Shown here piece by piece: positions 7,860 to 16,215 of a stretch of 64,000 bases of DNA. The notes beneath the pieces are model-generated. The model saw only the letters and a list, made by a program, of their open reading frames with translations, was not told where the DNA came from and did not search any database. A program made the position numbers and the translations under genes. Location: NCBI RefSeq assembly GCF_028898845.1, contig NZ_CP118574.1:7675001-7739000 (forward strand), written 5' to 3'. Origin of the DNA: Streptomyces sp. WZ-12 (GTDB taxonomy: Bacteria > Actinomycetota > Actinomycetes > Streptomycetales > Streptomycetaceae). How positions within the stretch are numbered: the first letter of the stretch is position 1; each line of letters starts with the position of its first letter.

Positions 7860-8078
7860 ATATGCCGGTCAAAAGCTCCGGCCCGTTGGTATGCGATTCA
7901 ATCTCCTCCCGGCGAAAAGGTGCGGAACCAGATATTCCAGACGACTGTTTTCGAAAAGAGGAGGAAATGAGTAGGGTGTGGGCCGCCACCGACTGACCAA
8001 CGGCGGCGGTCCAGCCGAATTCGGCATGGACGGAATGCGCGGGCGCCGCAAGCCTCCCGCGCACACCGGGAGGGGAAC

Positions 8079-9035
8079 ATGCCGGCCGGCTCATTCGAGG
8101 GGCAGTACGTATGGAGTCCAGCAGCAGATGACCGGGCGCTGGCGCAGGCGTGTATGGATGTCCGGGCCGGGCGCTACTTCAGCGCCCACGAGGTGTTGCG
8201 GGAGACCCGCGGGGATTTCGAGCTGCGGGCCCACCGCTCGCTCGTCCTCGCCTCCGAAGCCGCCGGCTCCGACCTGGCCGAACGCTGGCTGGCCGAAGAA
8301 CCGGGCCCGGAGGCGGCCCTGTTGTGGGCCCGGGTGGCGATGCTGCGGACGCTGCGGATGGCCGACGCCGGCGACCGGCGGGCCGGCGCCCTGGACCGGA
8401 TAGCGCGCACCGCCTGCGAACGGGCCGCGAAACTGGCGCCCGAGGACCCCACCCCCTGGGTCGCCCAGCTCGCCCTGGCCAGACTCGACCGCCCCCAGGA
8501 CCCCGCTCCGCAGGGGCTGTTGACCTCGCCCGCCGGACCCTGGTACCTCTTCGCGCACATCCTCCGGCTCGACCCGTGGCACCGGGAGGCACACCACCGC
8601 TTCCTGTCCTTCTTCTTCACCCGCCACGGCGGCTCGTCCAGCGCGAGTTGGGACGTCGCCGCCTTCCTGAGCCAGCGCGCGGCGGCCGCCTCGCCGCTCC
8701 GACTGCTGCCCCTGGTGGCGCTCGTCGAGGACTACAACCCCGCCGCGCTGTTGGCCGGCCGCACCTGGGAGCAGCCGCAGTGGATCACCGCCGCGACCGG
8801 CATCCACCGCAACTGGTTCCCGACCGTGGCCGGTTACCGCTTCACCCCGGTCGTGGATCTGGCCTATCTCGCCCATGCGCTTTTCATGGCGAAACACGAA
8901 TTCGAGGCCCGCGAGGTCCTCACCGCCATGGGCCCCTATGCGTCCCGGATGCCCTGGAGCGCCTTCGGTGATCCCGAGGAGCAATTGACCAGGGCTCGAA
9001 GGGCGTGCGGACTCCCCGTTCCGCACGATCCGTGA
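8079..9035 (+). CDS. Hypothetical protein, helical TPR-like
   Basis: 318-residue soluble protein rich in Ala, Leu and Arg with a run of helix-turn-helix-like pairs (for example YFSAHEVLRE, then LASEAAGSDLAERWLAEEP), as in tetratricopeptide-type solenoids; no catalytic motif is evident. A conserved-looking central part (WYLFAHILRLDPWHREAHHRF) contains two His and several aromatics. The ATG at 8079 has GGGAGGGG close upstream. It precedes the amino-acid permease gene by 67 bp on the same strand and may be cotranscribed with it. Function unknown. Confidence 0.72.
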   Translation: MPAGSFEGQYVWSPAADDRALAQACMDVRAGRYFSAHEVLRETRGDFELRAHRSLVLASEAAGSDLAERWLAEEPGPEAALLWARVAMLRTLRMADAGDRRAGALDRIARTACERAAKLAPEDPTPWVAQLALARLDRPQDPAPQGLLTSPAGPWYLFAHILRLDPWHREAHHRFLSFFFTRHGGSSSASWDVAAFLSQRAAAASPLRLLPLVALVEDYNPAALLAGRTWEQPQWITAATGIHRNWFPTVAGYRFTPVVDLAYLAHALFMAKHEFEAREVLTAMGPYASRMPWSAFGDPEEQLTRARRACGLPVPHDP

Positions 9036-9102
9036 TGCGCCGAATAATTTCCCCCACACCTCACCGAACCGTTGACTCCCCACCAACAGAAAGGTTTCGG
9101 TA

Positions 9103-10656
9103 GTGCCCGAGCGTACGTCCTCCCCGCCCCGCGCCACAAACCGCTCGAAAAACCTCCCCGGCGTGGACCCCGCCGCCCTCGATGATGACGCGACCCTGCA
9201 CGCCATGGGCTATCCGCGGAAACTCACCCGAAGATTCCGAGCCTTTGACAACTTCGCCATTTCCTTCACCATCATCAACATCATCTCCGGCATCTTCTCG
9301 TCCTTCGGTTTCGGGCTGAACGCCGGCGGCCCCCGCATCCTGATCTTCGGCTGGATCGGGGTCTCCGTCATGGTGCTGTTCGTCGGCGCCGCCATGGGCG
9401 AGATCGCCTCCGCGTACCCGACCAGCGGTGCGCTGTACTTCTCGGCGGGCAAGCTGGCCAAGCGCCACCAGGGCGCCTGGTCCTGGTACACCGGCTGGCT
9501 CAACTTCGTCGGCCAGGTCGGCGGCACCGCCGCCACCAACTTCGCCGCCGCCACCTTCATCCAGGCGTTCCTCGCCATGCAATGGCCCGCCTATCAGCCC
9601 ACCGCTCCCCAGACGGTCGGCATCACCGCGGCCATTTTGCTGGTGCAGGCCCTCGCGAACACCTACACCGTGCGGCTGGTCGCGCTGGTCAACCGCATTT
9701 CCGTGTGGTGGCTGTTGATCGGCATGGTGGTCATCGTCGCCGCGCTCGCGTTCATTCCCGCGCAGCACCAAGCGCCGTCGTTCGCCACCCACTTCGCCAA
9801 CAACACCGGCTTCACCAACGCCATTTACGGCGGAATGCTCGGACTGCTCGTCACCAGTTGGACGTTCACCGGCTTCGACGGCAGTTTCCACATGTCCGAA
9901 GAAACGGTGAAGGCGACGGTCAATGCCCCGCGCGGCATCATGCGGGCGATCGGTTACTCCGCGCTCGCCGGTCTGATCCTGATGCTCGCTCTGGTGTACG
10001 CCATCCGCGACTACGACCACGCCGCGCAGGCGGACGCCCCGCCGGTGCAGATCCTCATCGACGCGCTCGGCGTGCACACCGCCAAGTTCCTGCTGCTGAT
10101 CGTCATCGGCGCCATGCTCTTCTGCGGGCTCGCCAACATGACCAGCAACACCCGGCAGATCTTCGCCTTCTCCCGCGACGGCGCGATGCCCGGCTCCCGT
10201 TGGTGGCACTCGGTCTCCGACCGCACCCGGACCCCCGTCAAGGCCGTGTGGCTCGCCGCCGTCTGCTCGCTGATCCTGGTCATCCCCGGCTGGTGGTCGC
10301 ACACCGCCTTCACCGCCGTCGTCAGCGTCAACGTCGTCGGCCTCTTCCTCTCCTACGGCGTGCCCATCTTCCTCCGGCTCCGGCTCGACGACTTCCAGAC
10401 CGGCCCGTGGAACCTCGGCCGCTACGGCAAGCCGATCGCCGCGATCGCCGTGCTCTGGATCGTCGTCAGCAACGTCCTGTTCATGCTGCCGCAGCAGTAC
10501 CCGGTCACCCCGGAGTCCTTCAACTACGCGCCGATCGCGCTCGCGGCGGTCCTGGTGATCGCCACGGTCTGGTGGTTCGCCACCGCCCGCCGCCGCTTCC
10601 AGGGGCCGGTGAGCTACGGCAGCCCCGACGAGGTCGCGGCCATGGACCTCATCTGA
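9103..10656 (+). CDS. APC-superfamily amino acid permease (amino acid/choline transporter type)
   Basis: 517-residue permease with 12 predicted membrane segments, of the yeast Uga4/GABA permease-like branch of the APC superfamily. Early signature: FAISFTIINIISGIFSSFGF (about residues 49-68) with the glycine-rich helix-1 break, then GEIASAYPTSGALYFSAGKL in helix 2, and SWTFTGFDGSFHMSEET in the helix-6 region. It imports amino acids, amines or GABA; specificity cannot be told. The GTG at 9103 has AGAAAGG upstream, and the same AGAAAGGa sequence precedes the next gene, a GNAT acetyltransferase 32 bp downstream, suggesting an operon for amine uptake and acetylation. Confidence 0.85.
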   Translation: MPERTSSPPRATNRSKNLPGVDPAALDDDATLHAMGYPRKLTRRFRAFDNFAISFTIINIISGIFSSFGFGLNAGGPRILIFGWIGVSVMVLFVGAAMGEIASAYPTSGALYFSAGKLAKRHQGAWSWYTGWLNFVGQVGGTAATNFAAATFIQAFLAMQWPAYQPTAPQTVGITAAILLVQALANTYTVRLVALVNRISVWWLLIGMVVIVAALAFIPAQHQAPSFATHFANNTGFTNAIYGGMLGLLVTSWTFTGFDGSFHMSEETVKATVNAPRGIMRAIGYSALAGLILMLALVYAIRDYDHAAQADAPPVQILIDALGVHTAKFLLLIVIGAMLFCGLANMTSNTRQIFAFSRDGAMPGSRWWHSVSDRTRTPVKAVWLAAVCSLILVIPGWWSHTAFTAVVSVNVVGLFLSYGVPIFLRLRLDDFQTGPWNLGRYGKPIAAIAVLWIVVSNVLFMLPQQYPVTPESFNYAPIALAAVLVIATVWWFATARRRFQGPVSYGSPDEVAAMDLI

Positions 10657-10688
10657 CCCACGCCCACGACAGAAAGGACTCGACCCCG

Positions 10689-11576
10689 ATGCGACCGACC
10701 ACCACCGCCCCGACCGGGACCGCCGCCCCGGACGGCGAACTCACCGTCACCGCCGCCCCGTTGGAGCGCTGGCACGAGGTCGTCGGCTGGACCGCCGAGG
10801 AGGGCTGGAACCCCGGCGACGACGACATCAGCAGCTTCCACGCCGCTGACCCCGCCGGCTTCTTCCTCGGCCGCCGCGGCGAGCGCACCGTCTCGGCGCT
10901 CTCCCTCGTCAACTACTCGGACGCGTACGCCTTCCTGGGCTTCTACCTCGTCGCCCCCGGCCTCCGCGGCCAGGGCCTGGGGCTGGCCACCTGGCGCGCC
11001 GCCTTCCCGCACGTCGGCGCCCGGACCGTCGGCCTGGACGCGGTCCCCGCCCAGGAGGCCACCTACCGGCGCGCGGGCTTCACCGCCGCGCATGACACCC
11101 TCCGCTACACCGGCCGCCCCACGCCCGGCGCCCGCCCCTCCCCGGACACCCACCCGGTGACCGCCGCCCACCACGACGCGATCGCCGCCTTCGACCGCCG
11201 CTGCTTCCCCGCGGACCGGCGGGAGTTCGTCACCCGCTGGTTGACCACCCCCGGCCGCACCGCCCGGGTTCACCTGCGCGACGGCGAGGTCGTCGGGTAC
11301 GGCGTGCTCCGCCCGGCCCGGTCCGGCTACCGCGTCGGCCCGCTCTTCGCCGACACCCCGGCGACCGCCGAGGCCCTCTTCGACGCCCTCACCGCGCAGC
11401 TCGACCCCGCCGACGAGGTCACCCTCGACATCCCCGAACCCAACGCCGTAGCCCGCACGTTGGCCACCGACCGCGGCCTGACGCCCCGTTCGCACACCAT
11501 CCGGATGTACACCGGCTCCGTCCCGCCGGTGGCCGCCGGGCGCACCTTCGGCGTGACCAGCCTCGAACTGGGCTGA
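10689..11576 (+). CDS. GNAT-family N-acetyltransferase, two-domain
   Basis: 295-residue acetyl-CoA-dependent acetyltransferase. The N-terminal GNAT domain (residues 18-140) shows the acetyl-CoA-binding loop VAPGLRGQGLGLATW (R-G-Q-G-L-G) and the following AGF turn. The C-terminal half resembles the second, degenerate domain often fused in these proteins (Acetyltransf_18-like), with VVGYGVLRP and the closing TIRMYTG strand. The ATG at 10689 has AGAAAGGAc upstream. It follows the permease and is closed by a strong terminator, so the permeated amine or amino acid is a plausible substrate (inference). Confidence 0.82.
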   Translation: MRPTTTAPTGTAAPDGELTVTAAPLERWHEVVGWTAEEGWNPGDDDISSFHAADPAGFFLGRRGERTVSALSLVNYSDAYAFLGFYLVAPGLRGQGLGLATWRAAFPHVGARTVGLDAVPAQEATYRRAGFTAAHDTLRYTGRPTPGARPSPDTHPVTAAHHDAIAAFDRRCFPADRREFVTRWLTTPGRTARVHLRDGEVVGYGVLRPARSGYRVGPLFADTPATAEALFDALTAQLDPADEVTLDIPEPNAVARTLATDRGLTPRSHTIRMYTGSVPPVAAGRTFGVTSLELG

Positions 11577-11603
11577 CCACAGCGGCCGTCCGGGCACCGG
11601 AGC

Positions 11604-11649
11604 GCCGCCCTGACCACCGCCCCTCCCGGGGCGTGGTGGTCAGGGCGGC
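11604..11649 (+). terminator. Strong intrinsic terminator
   Basis: A perfect 15-bp stem, GCCGCCCTGACCACC pairing with GGTGGTCAGGGCGGC, plus an inner GCCCC/GGGGC, lies 27 bases after the acetyltransferase stop. It ends the permease-acetyltransferase unit. Confidence 0.85.
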
Positions 11650-11744
11650 ATGGACGGGTTTACCGCGCAGATGCGGACGTATGAGGTGTGGCGTCGTGGA
11701 TCGCCTCCCCTAGCGCGCCATCCAGGGGGCGAAAGTCTCGACCG

Positions 11745-11912
11745 TCAGATCGAGAGGGTCCGTGTGCGCACGGACTCCGCCCAGGTGGCGAGCAGTTGCT
11801 CGTACTGTTCCTGTTCCTCGGGCCATAACGGCCGACCGGTACGGGCGGCCATGAATTCGCGTATCGCGCGATTGGCCTCGGCGGTGGCGTCCGGGACGCA
11901 GGCAGTCGCCAT
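11745..11912 (-). CDS. Small 55-aa hypothetical protein
   Basis: Minus-strand frame from the ATG at 11912 to the TGA at 11745. The product begins MATACVPDATAEANRAIR and has a WPEEQEQYEQLLATWAE helix near residues 30-46. Codon use is Streptomyces-like and the peptide is amphipathic, with one Cys. Small proteins with a W-P-E-E-Q-x-x-Y-x-x-L-L-x-x-W pattern are, from memory, common in Streptomyces, often near DNA-binding regulators; none is adjacent here. Function unknown. No strong Shine-Dalgarno is visible, so the start is tentative. Confidence 0.5.
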   Translation of the reverse strand: MATACVPDATAEANRAIREFMAARTGRPLWPEEQEQYEQLLATWAESVRTRTLSI

Positions 11913-12123
11913 GCCGCAGATCTTATGCGTTGGGATGGTCTAGGGCCATTACCGCTTTTGGATGATAGTGGCAACCTCTGCCCTTGATATCACTCTCGTG
12001 CCCACGCCGAGGCGCCGTACGCCCTCCGGCCGGCCGGGGCCCGCACGACCGCGGTGCCCCAACGGCCGTACGGCGACGGGGAGATGGCTGCCCGGCCGGC
12101 ACGGAGCGGACGCGCGGCCTCCC

Positions 12124-12555
12124 TCAGCGCAGCGAGGCGCCGTACACGTGATCCACCGACATCGTCATCAGTACCCGCCGGTCGGAGACCATCACCGTGC
12201 GGTACTCGTCCCAGTCCGGGTGCTCCCCGCTGGCGCGGCGGTAGTACTCCACCAGCGCCTCGACCTCGGGGGCCTTCGGGTCGGCGCCCGGTCCGACGAG
12301 AGTGGCGGTGCCCTCGGCGGTGGCCCAGGCCCGGCCGTCGGGGCTGGTGACCTCCAGCGCGGCCCGCGGATCCCGGCGCAGATTGGCCGTCTTGGCCCGC
12401 CCCTCGGTCATCGACACATAGAGGACGTCGGCCGCCCGGTCGTAGAACGGCAGGACGGGGGAGAGCTGGGGGCGGCCGTCGGACTTGATCGTGGCCAGCA
12501 CGCCGAGCCGGCTCTCCGCGAGCAGTGCGCGCGGGTCGAAAGGGGTAGCAGTCAT
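12124..12555 (-). CDS. PPOX-class F420-dependent oxidoreductase
   Basis: 143-residue split-barrel flavin/F420-binding protein of the pyridoxamine 5'-phosphate oxidase-like family, the usual length for the actinobacterial F420-dependent group. Visible signatures: RLGVLATIKSDGRPQLSPVL at residues 16-35, FYDRAADVLYVSMTEGRAKT (barrel strands with the phosphate-contacting T-x-G-R-x-K-T) and the closing YRTVMVSDRRVLMTMSVDHV. These enzymes reduce unsaturated bonds with F420H2; the substrate is not predictable. It is divergent from the nitroreductase gene 111 bp away. Confidence 0.85.
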   Translation of the reverse strand: MTATPFDPRALLAESRLGVLATIKSDGRPQLSPVLPFYDRAADVLYVSMTEGRAKTANLRRDPRAALEVTSPDGRAWATAEGTATLVGPGADPKAPEVEALVEYYRRASGEHPDWDEYRTVMVSDRRVLMTMSVDHVYGASLR

Positions 12556-12666
12556 GCCGTGGCAACGGGCCGCCCGGCACCGGCTATTCCCGGCCGTCTA
12601 CGGTGGACGCCCCGGTGCCTTCGGGTGTCGCATGGCGAAGTGAGCTTCCGTGGGAGGTCGTTGGGC

Positions 12667-13362
12667 GTGGACGTCTACGAAGCGGTGGACAGCCGGCGGT
12701 CGGTGCGCGGCTTCACCGCCCGGCCCGTGCCACGGCAGGTACTGGCGCGCGTGCTGTCCGCCGCGGCCCGCACGCCGTCCGGCGCCAACCTCCAGCCGTG
12801 GCACAGCTATGTGGTGACGGGCGCCCCGCTGGCCGCGCTCAAGAAGCGCACCGCCGAGCGGGTGGCCGCGGGGGACCCCGGCGACGCGCGCGAGTACGAG
12901 ATGTATCCGGCCGCGCTCAAGTCCCCTTACCAGGAACGCCGATCGGCCGCCGCCGACCAGCGGTACGGCGCGCTCGGCATCCCGCGGGACGACGCGGCGG
13001 CCCGCCGGCGGGAGGTGGCCAGGAACTGGGACTGCTTCGGCGCCCCCGCCGCGCTGTTCTGCTACATCGACCGCGACCTGGGGGCGACCCAATGGGCCGA
13101 CCTCGGCATGTACCTCCAGAGCGTGATGCTGCTGCTCCGCGCCGAGGGGTTGCACAGTTGCGCGCAGGTGGCCTGGTCGGTGTACCGCAGCTCGGTTGCC
13201 GAGGTCGTCTCGCCGCCGGACGGGCTGGTCCTGTTCTGCGGACTGTCGATCGGCTACGAGGACCCGGCCGTGGGGGCCGTCCGCGTTGACCGGGCGCCCC
13301 TCGACGAGACGGTCACCTTCGTCGGGGACGAGGGGAACTGGCGCCGGCATGCGGCGCGTTGA
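12667..13362 (+). CDS. Nitroreductase-family FMN oxidoreductase
   Basis: 231-residue FMN enzyme. The N-terminus EAVDSRRSVRGF holds the FMN-phosphate-binding S-R-R-S-x-R-x-F motif, followed by TPSGANLQPWHSYVV (flavin binding), and GLSIGYEDP near the C-terminus is the family G-x-S-I-G-Y block. The GTG at 12667 is preceded by GGAGGT at 9-base spacing. Its 3' end overlaps the 2-hydroxyacid oxidase gene by 14 bp, so the two flavoenzymes are cotranslated. Substrate unknown; it may reduce nitro groups, quinones or an enoate. Confidence 0.83.
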   Translation: MDVYEAVDSRRSVRGFTARPVPRQVLARVLSAAARTPSGANLQPWHSYVVTGAPLAALKKRTAERVAAGDPGDAREYEMYPAALKSPYQERRSAAADQRYGALGIPRDDAAARRREVARNWDCFGAPAALFCYIDRDLGATQWADLGMYLQSVMLLLRAEGLHSCAQVAWSVYRSSVAEVVSPPDGLVLFCGLSIGYEDPAVGAVRVDRAPLDETVTFVGDEGNWRRHAAR

Positions 13363-14383
13363 GGAGTGGGAGCGCGAGGCGGAGTGGCGGCTGCCGGCCC
13401 CCGTGCTGGCCTACTTCCGGCAGGGCGCCGGCGCCGGTCTGTCGGCCGCGGAGGCCGCGGCGTGCTGGGACGAGCCGCGGCTGCTGCCCCGCGTCCTGCG
13501 GGACGTCAGCGCCGTCGTCACGTCAACGTCCGTCCTGGGTGCGGACGTTGACACCCCGATCCTGGTCGCCCCGACGACGCTGCAACGCCAGGCGCACCCG
13601 GAGGGCGAGGTCGCCATGGTGCACGGCACCGCCGCCGCCGGCTCGCTGACCTGCGTCACCGGCAACGCGGGCGTGCCGTTCGCCGCCCTGGCGGGCCCCG
13701 CCCCGTGGTGGGTGCAGGCGTACGTCCTCAAGGACCGGCGGCTGACGGCGGAGTTGCTGGAGCGCGCCAAGGAGGCCGGGGCGCGGGCCGTGGTGCTGAC
13801 CGCGGACACCCCCGTCGTCGGGCAGAAGTTCGGCACCGGGCCGAGCGTCTGGGACACCGTTCCGCCGGAACACCTGCTGGCCAACATCGACCGCCGGGAG
13901 CTCGACGACTGGCGCTGGGACAAGGCGGCCGACCTGACGCCCGCCACCATCGACTGGCTGCGCACCACCACGGGGCTCCCGGTGGTGGTCAAGGGGGTGC
14001 TGCGGCCCGACGACGCGCGCACCTGCCTGGCCGCCGGCGCCGCCGCGATCTGGGTCTCCAACCACGGCGGGCGACAGCTGGACGGCGCCGTCCCCACCGC
14101 CCGGGCCCTGCGCCCGGTCGCCGAGGCGCTGGCCGGCAGCGGCGCCGAACTCTACGTCGACGGCGGTCTGCGCACCGGCCGGCACGCGCTCCTCGCCCTC
14201 GCGCTCGGCGCCACCGCGGTGTTCGTCGGGCGGCCGGCCCTGTGGGCGCTGACCGTCGACGGGGCGTCCGGCGTGCAACGGCTGCTCACCGACCTCACCG
14301 CGGAACTGGCCCACGCCATGGCCCTGGTGGGTGCCCCGGACCTCGCCGCCCTCACCCCCGACCTGGTCGCCGACGGCACCTGA
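13349..14383 (+). CDS. FMN-dependent 2-hydroxyacid oxidase/dehydrogenase
   Basis: 344-residue member of the lactate oxidase/glycolate oxidase TIM-barrel family, which oxidises (S)-2-hydroxyacids to 2-oxoacids. Motifs in order: PILVAPTTLQRQAHPEGE (FMN-site strand 1), WVQAYVLKDR, VVLTADTPVVG, LPVVVKGVL with the flavin N1 Lys, and the catalytic SNHGGRQLDG containing the proton-abstracting His and the substrate Arg. Length is slightly short for the family (350-400). The ATG at 13349 lies inside the nitroreductase gene and gives a protein starting at the usual first helix. Coupling to a nitroreductase is the only clue to pathway. Confidence 0.83.
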   Translation: MRRVEEWEREAEWRLPAPVLAYFRQGAGAGLSAAEAAACWDEPRLLPRVLRDVSAVVTSTSVLGADVDTPILVAPTTLQRQAHPEGEVAMVHGTAAAGSLTCVTGNAGVPFAALAGPAPWWVQAYVLKDRRLTAELLERAKEAGARAVVLTADTPVVGQKFGTGPSVWDTVPPEHLLANIDRRELDDWRWDKAADLTPATIDWLRTTTGLPVVVKGVLRPDDARTCLAAGAAAIWVSNHGGRQLDGAVPTARALRPVAEALAGSGAELYVDGGLRTGRHALLALALGATAVFVGRPALWALTVDGASGVQRLLTDLTAELAHAMALVGAPDLAALTPDLVADGT

Positions 14384-14563
14384 GGGCCCGGCGGTGGACG
14401 GCACGGCGTTGACGATCACCGGAAGGTCCGGCCCCATCAACGCCAGTTGCTCCGCCGCCGCCCCGAGACCGCCCGCGCCGACCGCGTTGGGCATCCACCC
14501 GCCGCTGGTCGCGGCCATCCGCTCGTCCAGCAGTGTGCCCCGGGTGCGGCCGGGCCGTCGGGC

Positions 14564-14893
14564 TCAGGGTGCGAAGACCGTGCTGGCGAGGGCCACATGG
14601 ACGGCGGTGCCGCCGAGGATGCTCAACAGGGCGTTGCGGCGCCAGAGATGGAGGCCGATGGTGACCGCCAGGGCCGCGAGCGGGGCGAGCGCGCGCGGTT
14701 GGGTCACCGGGAGGTCGCGCAGGGCGTAGACGACCAGGATGACCATGACGCCGGCCGGCATCCGGCTGCTGAGGTACTGCACGGTCTTGCTCGCCCGCAG
14801 CGGCGCCAGGGCGGCGAACGGCAGGGCGCGCAGGGCCCAGGTGACCGCGGCGGAGACGACCACCGCGGCGATCAGGTACGGGGTGTCAGGCAT
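14564..14893 (-). CDS. azlD: AzlD-family branched-chain amino acid export subunit
   Basis: 109-residue membrane protein with about four hydrophobic segments, matching AzlD/YgaH-type small subunits in size and pattern (AAVVVSAAVTWALRALPF, then YLSSRMPAGVMVILVVYALRD). With AzlC it forms an exporter of branched-chain amino acids or analogues. The start overlaps the end of azlC by 8 bp, so the two subunits are translated together. The divergent Lrp-type regulator probably controls the pair. Confidence 0.88.
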   Translation of the reverse strand: MPDTPYLIAAVVVSAAVTWALRALPFAALAPLRASKTVQYLSSRMPAGVMVILVVYALRDLPVTQPRALAPLAALAVTIGLHLWRRNALLSILGGTAVHVALASTVFAP

Positions 14894-15647
14894 GGGCGGG
14901 CTTCCTGCGGGCGATGAGGTGTCGGACCAGGAGGCCGACGGTGAACAGGACGAAGGCGGCCGGCAGCATCTGGTCCGGGAAGGCGAGGCGGGCGGCCAGG
15001 GCGCTGAGCAGGGCGAGGGCGGGCGTGGGCAGATCGCCGCGGCGCCCGCGGATGGCGTCCAGGGCCAACACGGTGAACAGCGCGGTCAGCGAGAAGTCCA
15101 GCCCCCGGACGCCCGCGGGGATCAACGAGCCGAGCAGGGCGCCGACGGTGGCACTGCCGGCCCAGTACACGTGCAGCAGGAACTGGAGCCAGAGGATCCG
15201 GCCGCTGGGCCAGGAGCGGGCCCGCTCCGTGGTGGTCAGCGCGTACGTCTCGTCGGTGAGGGCGAAGGTGCTGTAGGTCTTCGCCAGGCGACCGCGCACC
15301 CGGTGCAGGGGGAACGACAGGGTGTAGAAGACGTGCCGGATGTTGACCAGAAAGGCGGTCAGCGCGACCGTCGCCAGAGGGGCGACGGCGGTCACCAGGC
15401 CGATGAGCAGGAACTCGAACGAGCCGGCGTAGATCAGGGTGGTGAACAGGGTCGCCCACCACCAGGCCAGCCCGGAGTGTGTGACGAGCACGCCGAAGGC
15501 GAGGCCGAGCGGCACGAGCGCCAGGCCCACGGACGCGGAGTCCTGGACGGCGGCCCGGAACGGGGCGGGCGTTGCGGGCGGGGGAGCGGGGGCTACGAGG
15601 GGATCGGTCCTGGGGGGACCGTCGACGGCGGCCGGGGGTATTGCCAT
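14886..15647 (-). CDS. azlC: AzlC-family branched-chain amino acid exporter
   Basis: 253-residue membrane protein of the AzlC/YgaZ family. After a Pro/Ala-rich cytoplasmic start, the family block PLGLAFGVLVTHSGLAWWWA is followed by LVNIRHVFYTLSFP (the conserved N-x-R-H) and the acidic TDETYAL motif. It works with AzlD, whose gene overlaps downstream. The upstream gap to the divergent Lrp gene holds a perfect 16-bp palindrome only 12 bp from the azlC start codon, consistent with direct Lrp control. Confidence 0.9.
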   Translation of the reverse strand: MAIPPAAVDGPPRTDPLVAPAPPPATPAPFRAAVQDSASVGLALVPLGLAFGVLVTHSGLAWWWATLFTTLIYAGSFEFLLIGLVTAVAPLATVALTAFLVNIRHVFYTLSFPLHRVRGRLAKTYSTFALTDETYALTTTERARSWPSGRILWLQFLLHVYWAGSATVGALLGSLIPAGVRGLDFSLTALFTVLALDAIRGRRGDLPTPALALLSALAARLAFPDQMLPAAFVLFTVGLLVRHLIARRKPAHA

Positions 15648-15658
15648 GTCGCAATTTT

Positions 15659-15674
15659 AGATCGAATTCGATCT
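15659..15674. promoter_or_regulatory. 16-bp perfect palindrome between azlC and lrp
   Basis: AGATCGAATTCGATCT is self-complementary and lies in the 62-bp gap between the divergent azlC and lrp genes, in an AT-rich patch. Placement and symmetry fit an operator for the adjacent Lrp/AsnC regulator, controlling both genes. Confidence 0.65.
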
Positions 15675-15709
15675 TATTTGGTTGCCGATAGTGGCCCTAT
15701 GATCGCCCT

Positions 15710-16168
15710 ATGGGTAAGGGAATCGACCTGGATGCCATTGATCGCGAAATTTTGTTTCTCCTTCAGCAGGACGGACGGCTGACCAACGTCGAACTGGCCA
15801 AGCGGGTCGGGCTGACGCCGCCGCCGTGCCTGCGGCGGGTCAAGCGCCTGGAGGAGGCCGGCGTCATCGCCGGCTACCGGGCCGTCATCGATCCCGCGGC
15901 GGTCGGTCGCGGCCTGGAGGTCCTGGTCGACGTCGAGGTGTACGCCACCGACCGCAAGACAGTCGAGGACTTCGAGAACACCGTGGCGTCCTACGAAGAA
16001 GTCGTCGAACTGCGCCGGTTCTTCGGCCGCCCCGACTACTTCCTGCGCGTCTCGGTCGCCGATCACGCCGCCTACGAAGAGTTCCTCACCCGCAAGCTCA
16101 CCGGGCTGCGCGGCGTCCTGCGGGTGGAGTCCCATCTGACCATGAAGAAGATCAAGACGGAGGTGTGA
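15710..16168 (+). CDS. Lrp/AsnC-family transcriptional regulator
   Basis: 152-residue feast/famine regulator of standard length. The N-terminal helix-turn-helix spans residues 7-60 (LDAIDREILFLLQQDGRLTN, VELAKRVGLTPPPCLRRVKR) and the C-terminal RAM effector-binding domain follows (LRRFFGRPDYFLRVSVADHAAYEEF with the conserved G-x-x-D-Y). Such proteins bind amino acids and form octamers. Divergent orientation to azlCD with a palindrome between them suggests local control of amino-acid export. Confidence 0.92.
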   Translation: MGKGIDLDAIDREILFLLQQDGRLTNVELAKRVGLTPPPCLRRVKRLEEAGVIAGYRAVIDPAAVGRGLEVLVDVEVYATDRKTVEDFENTVASYEEVVELRRFFGRPDYFLRVSVADHAAYEEFLTRKLTGLRGVLRVESHLTMKKIKTEV

Positions 16169-16176
16169 GCGGGCTG

Positions 16177-16212
16177 CCCGGGCCCGGGCCCAACGGGCCG
16201 CCCGGGCCCGGG
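16177..16212. terminator. Bidirectional terminator hairpin
   Basis: CCCGGGCCCGGG at 16177-16188 pairs with the same palindromic sequence at 16201-16212, with an inner CCC-AA-CGGG mini stem. It lies between the convergent lrp and murJ genes, 8 bases from one stop and 3 from the other. Confidence 0.75.
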
Positions 16213-16215
16213 AGT

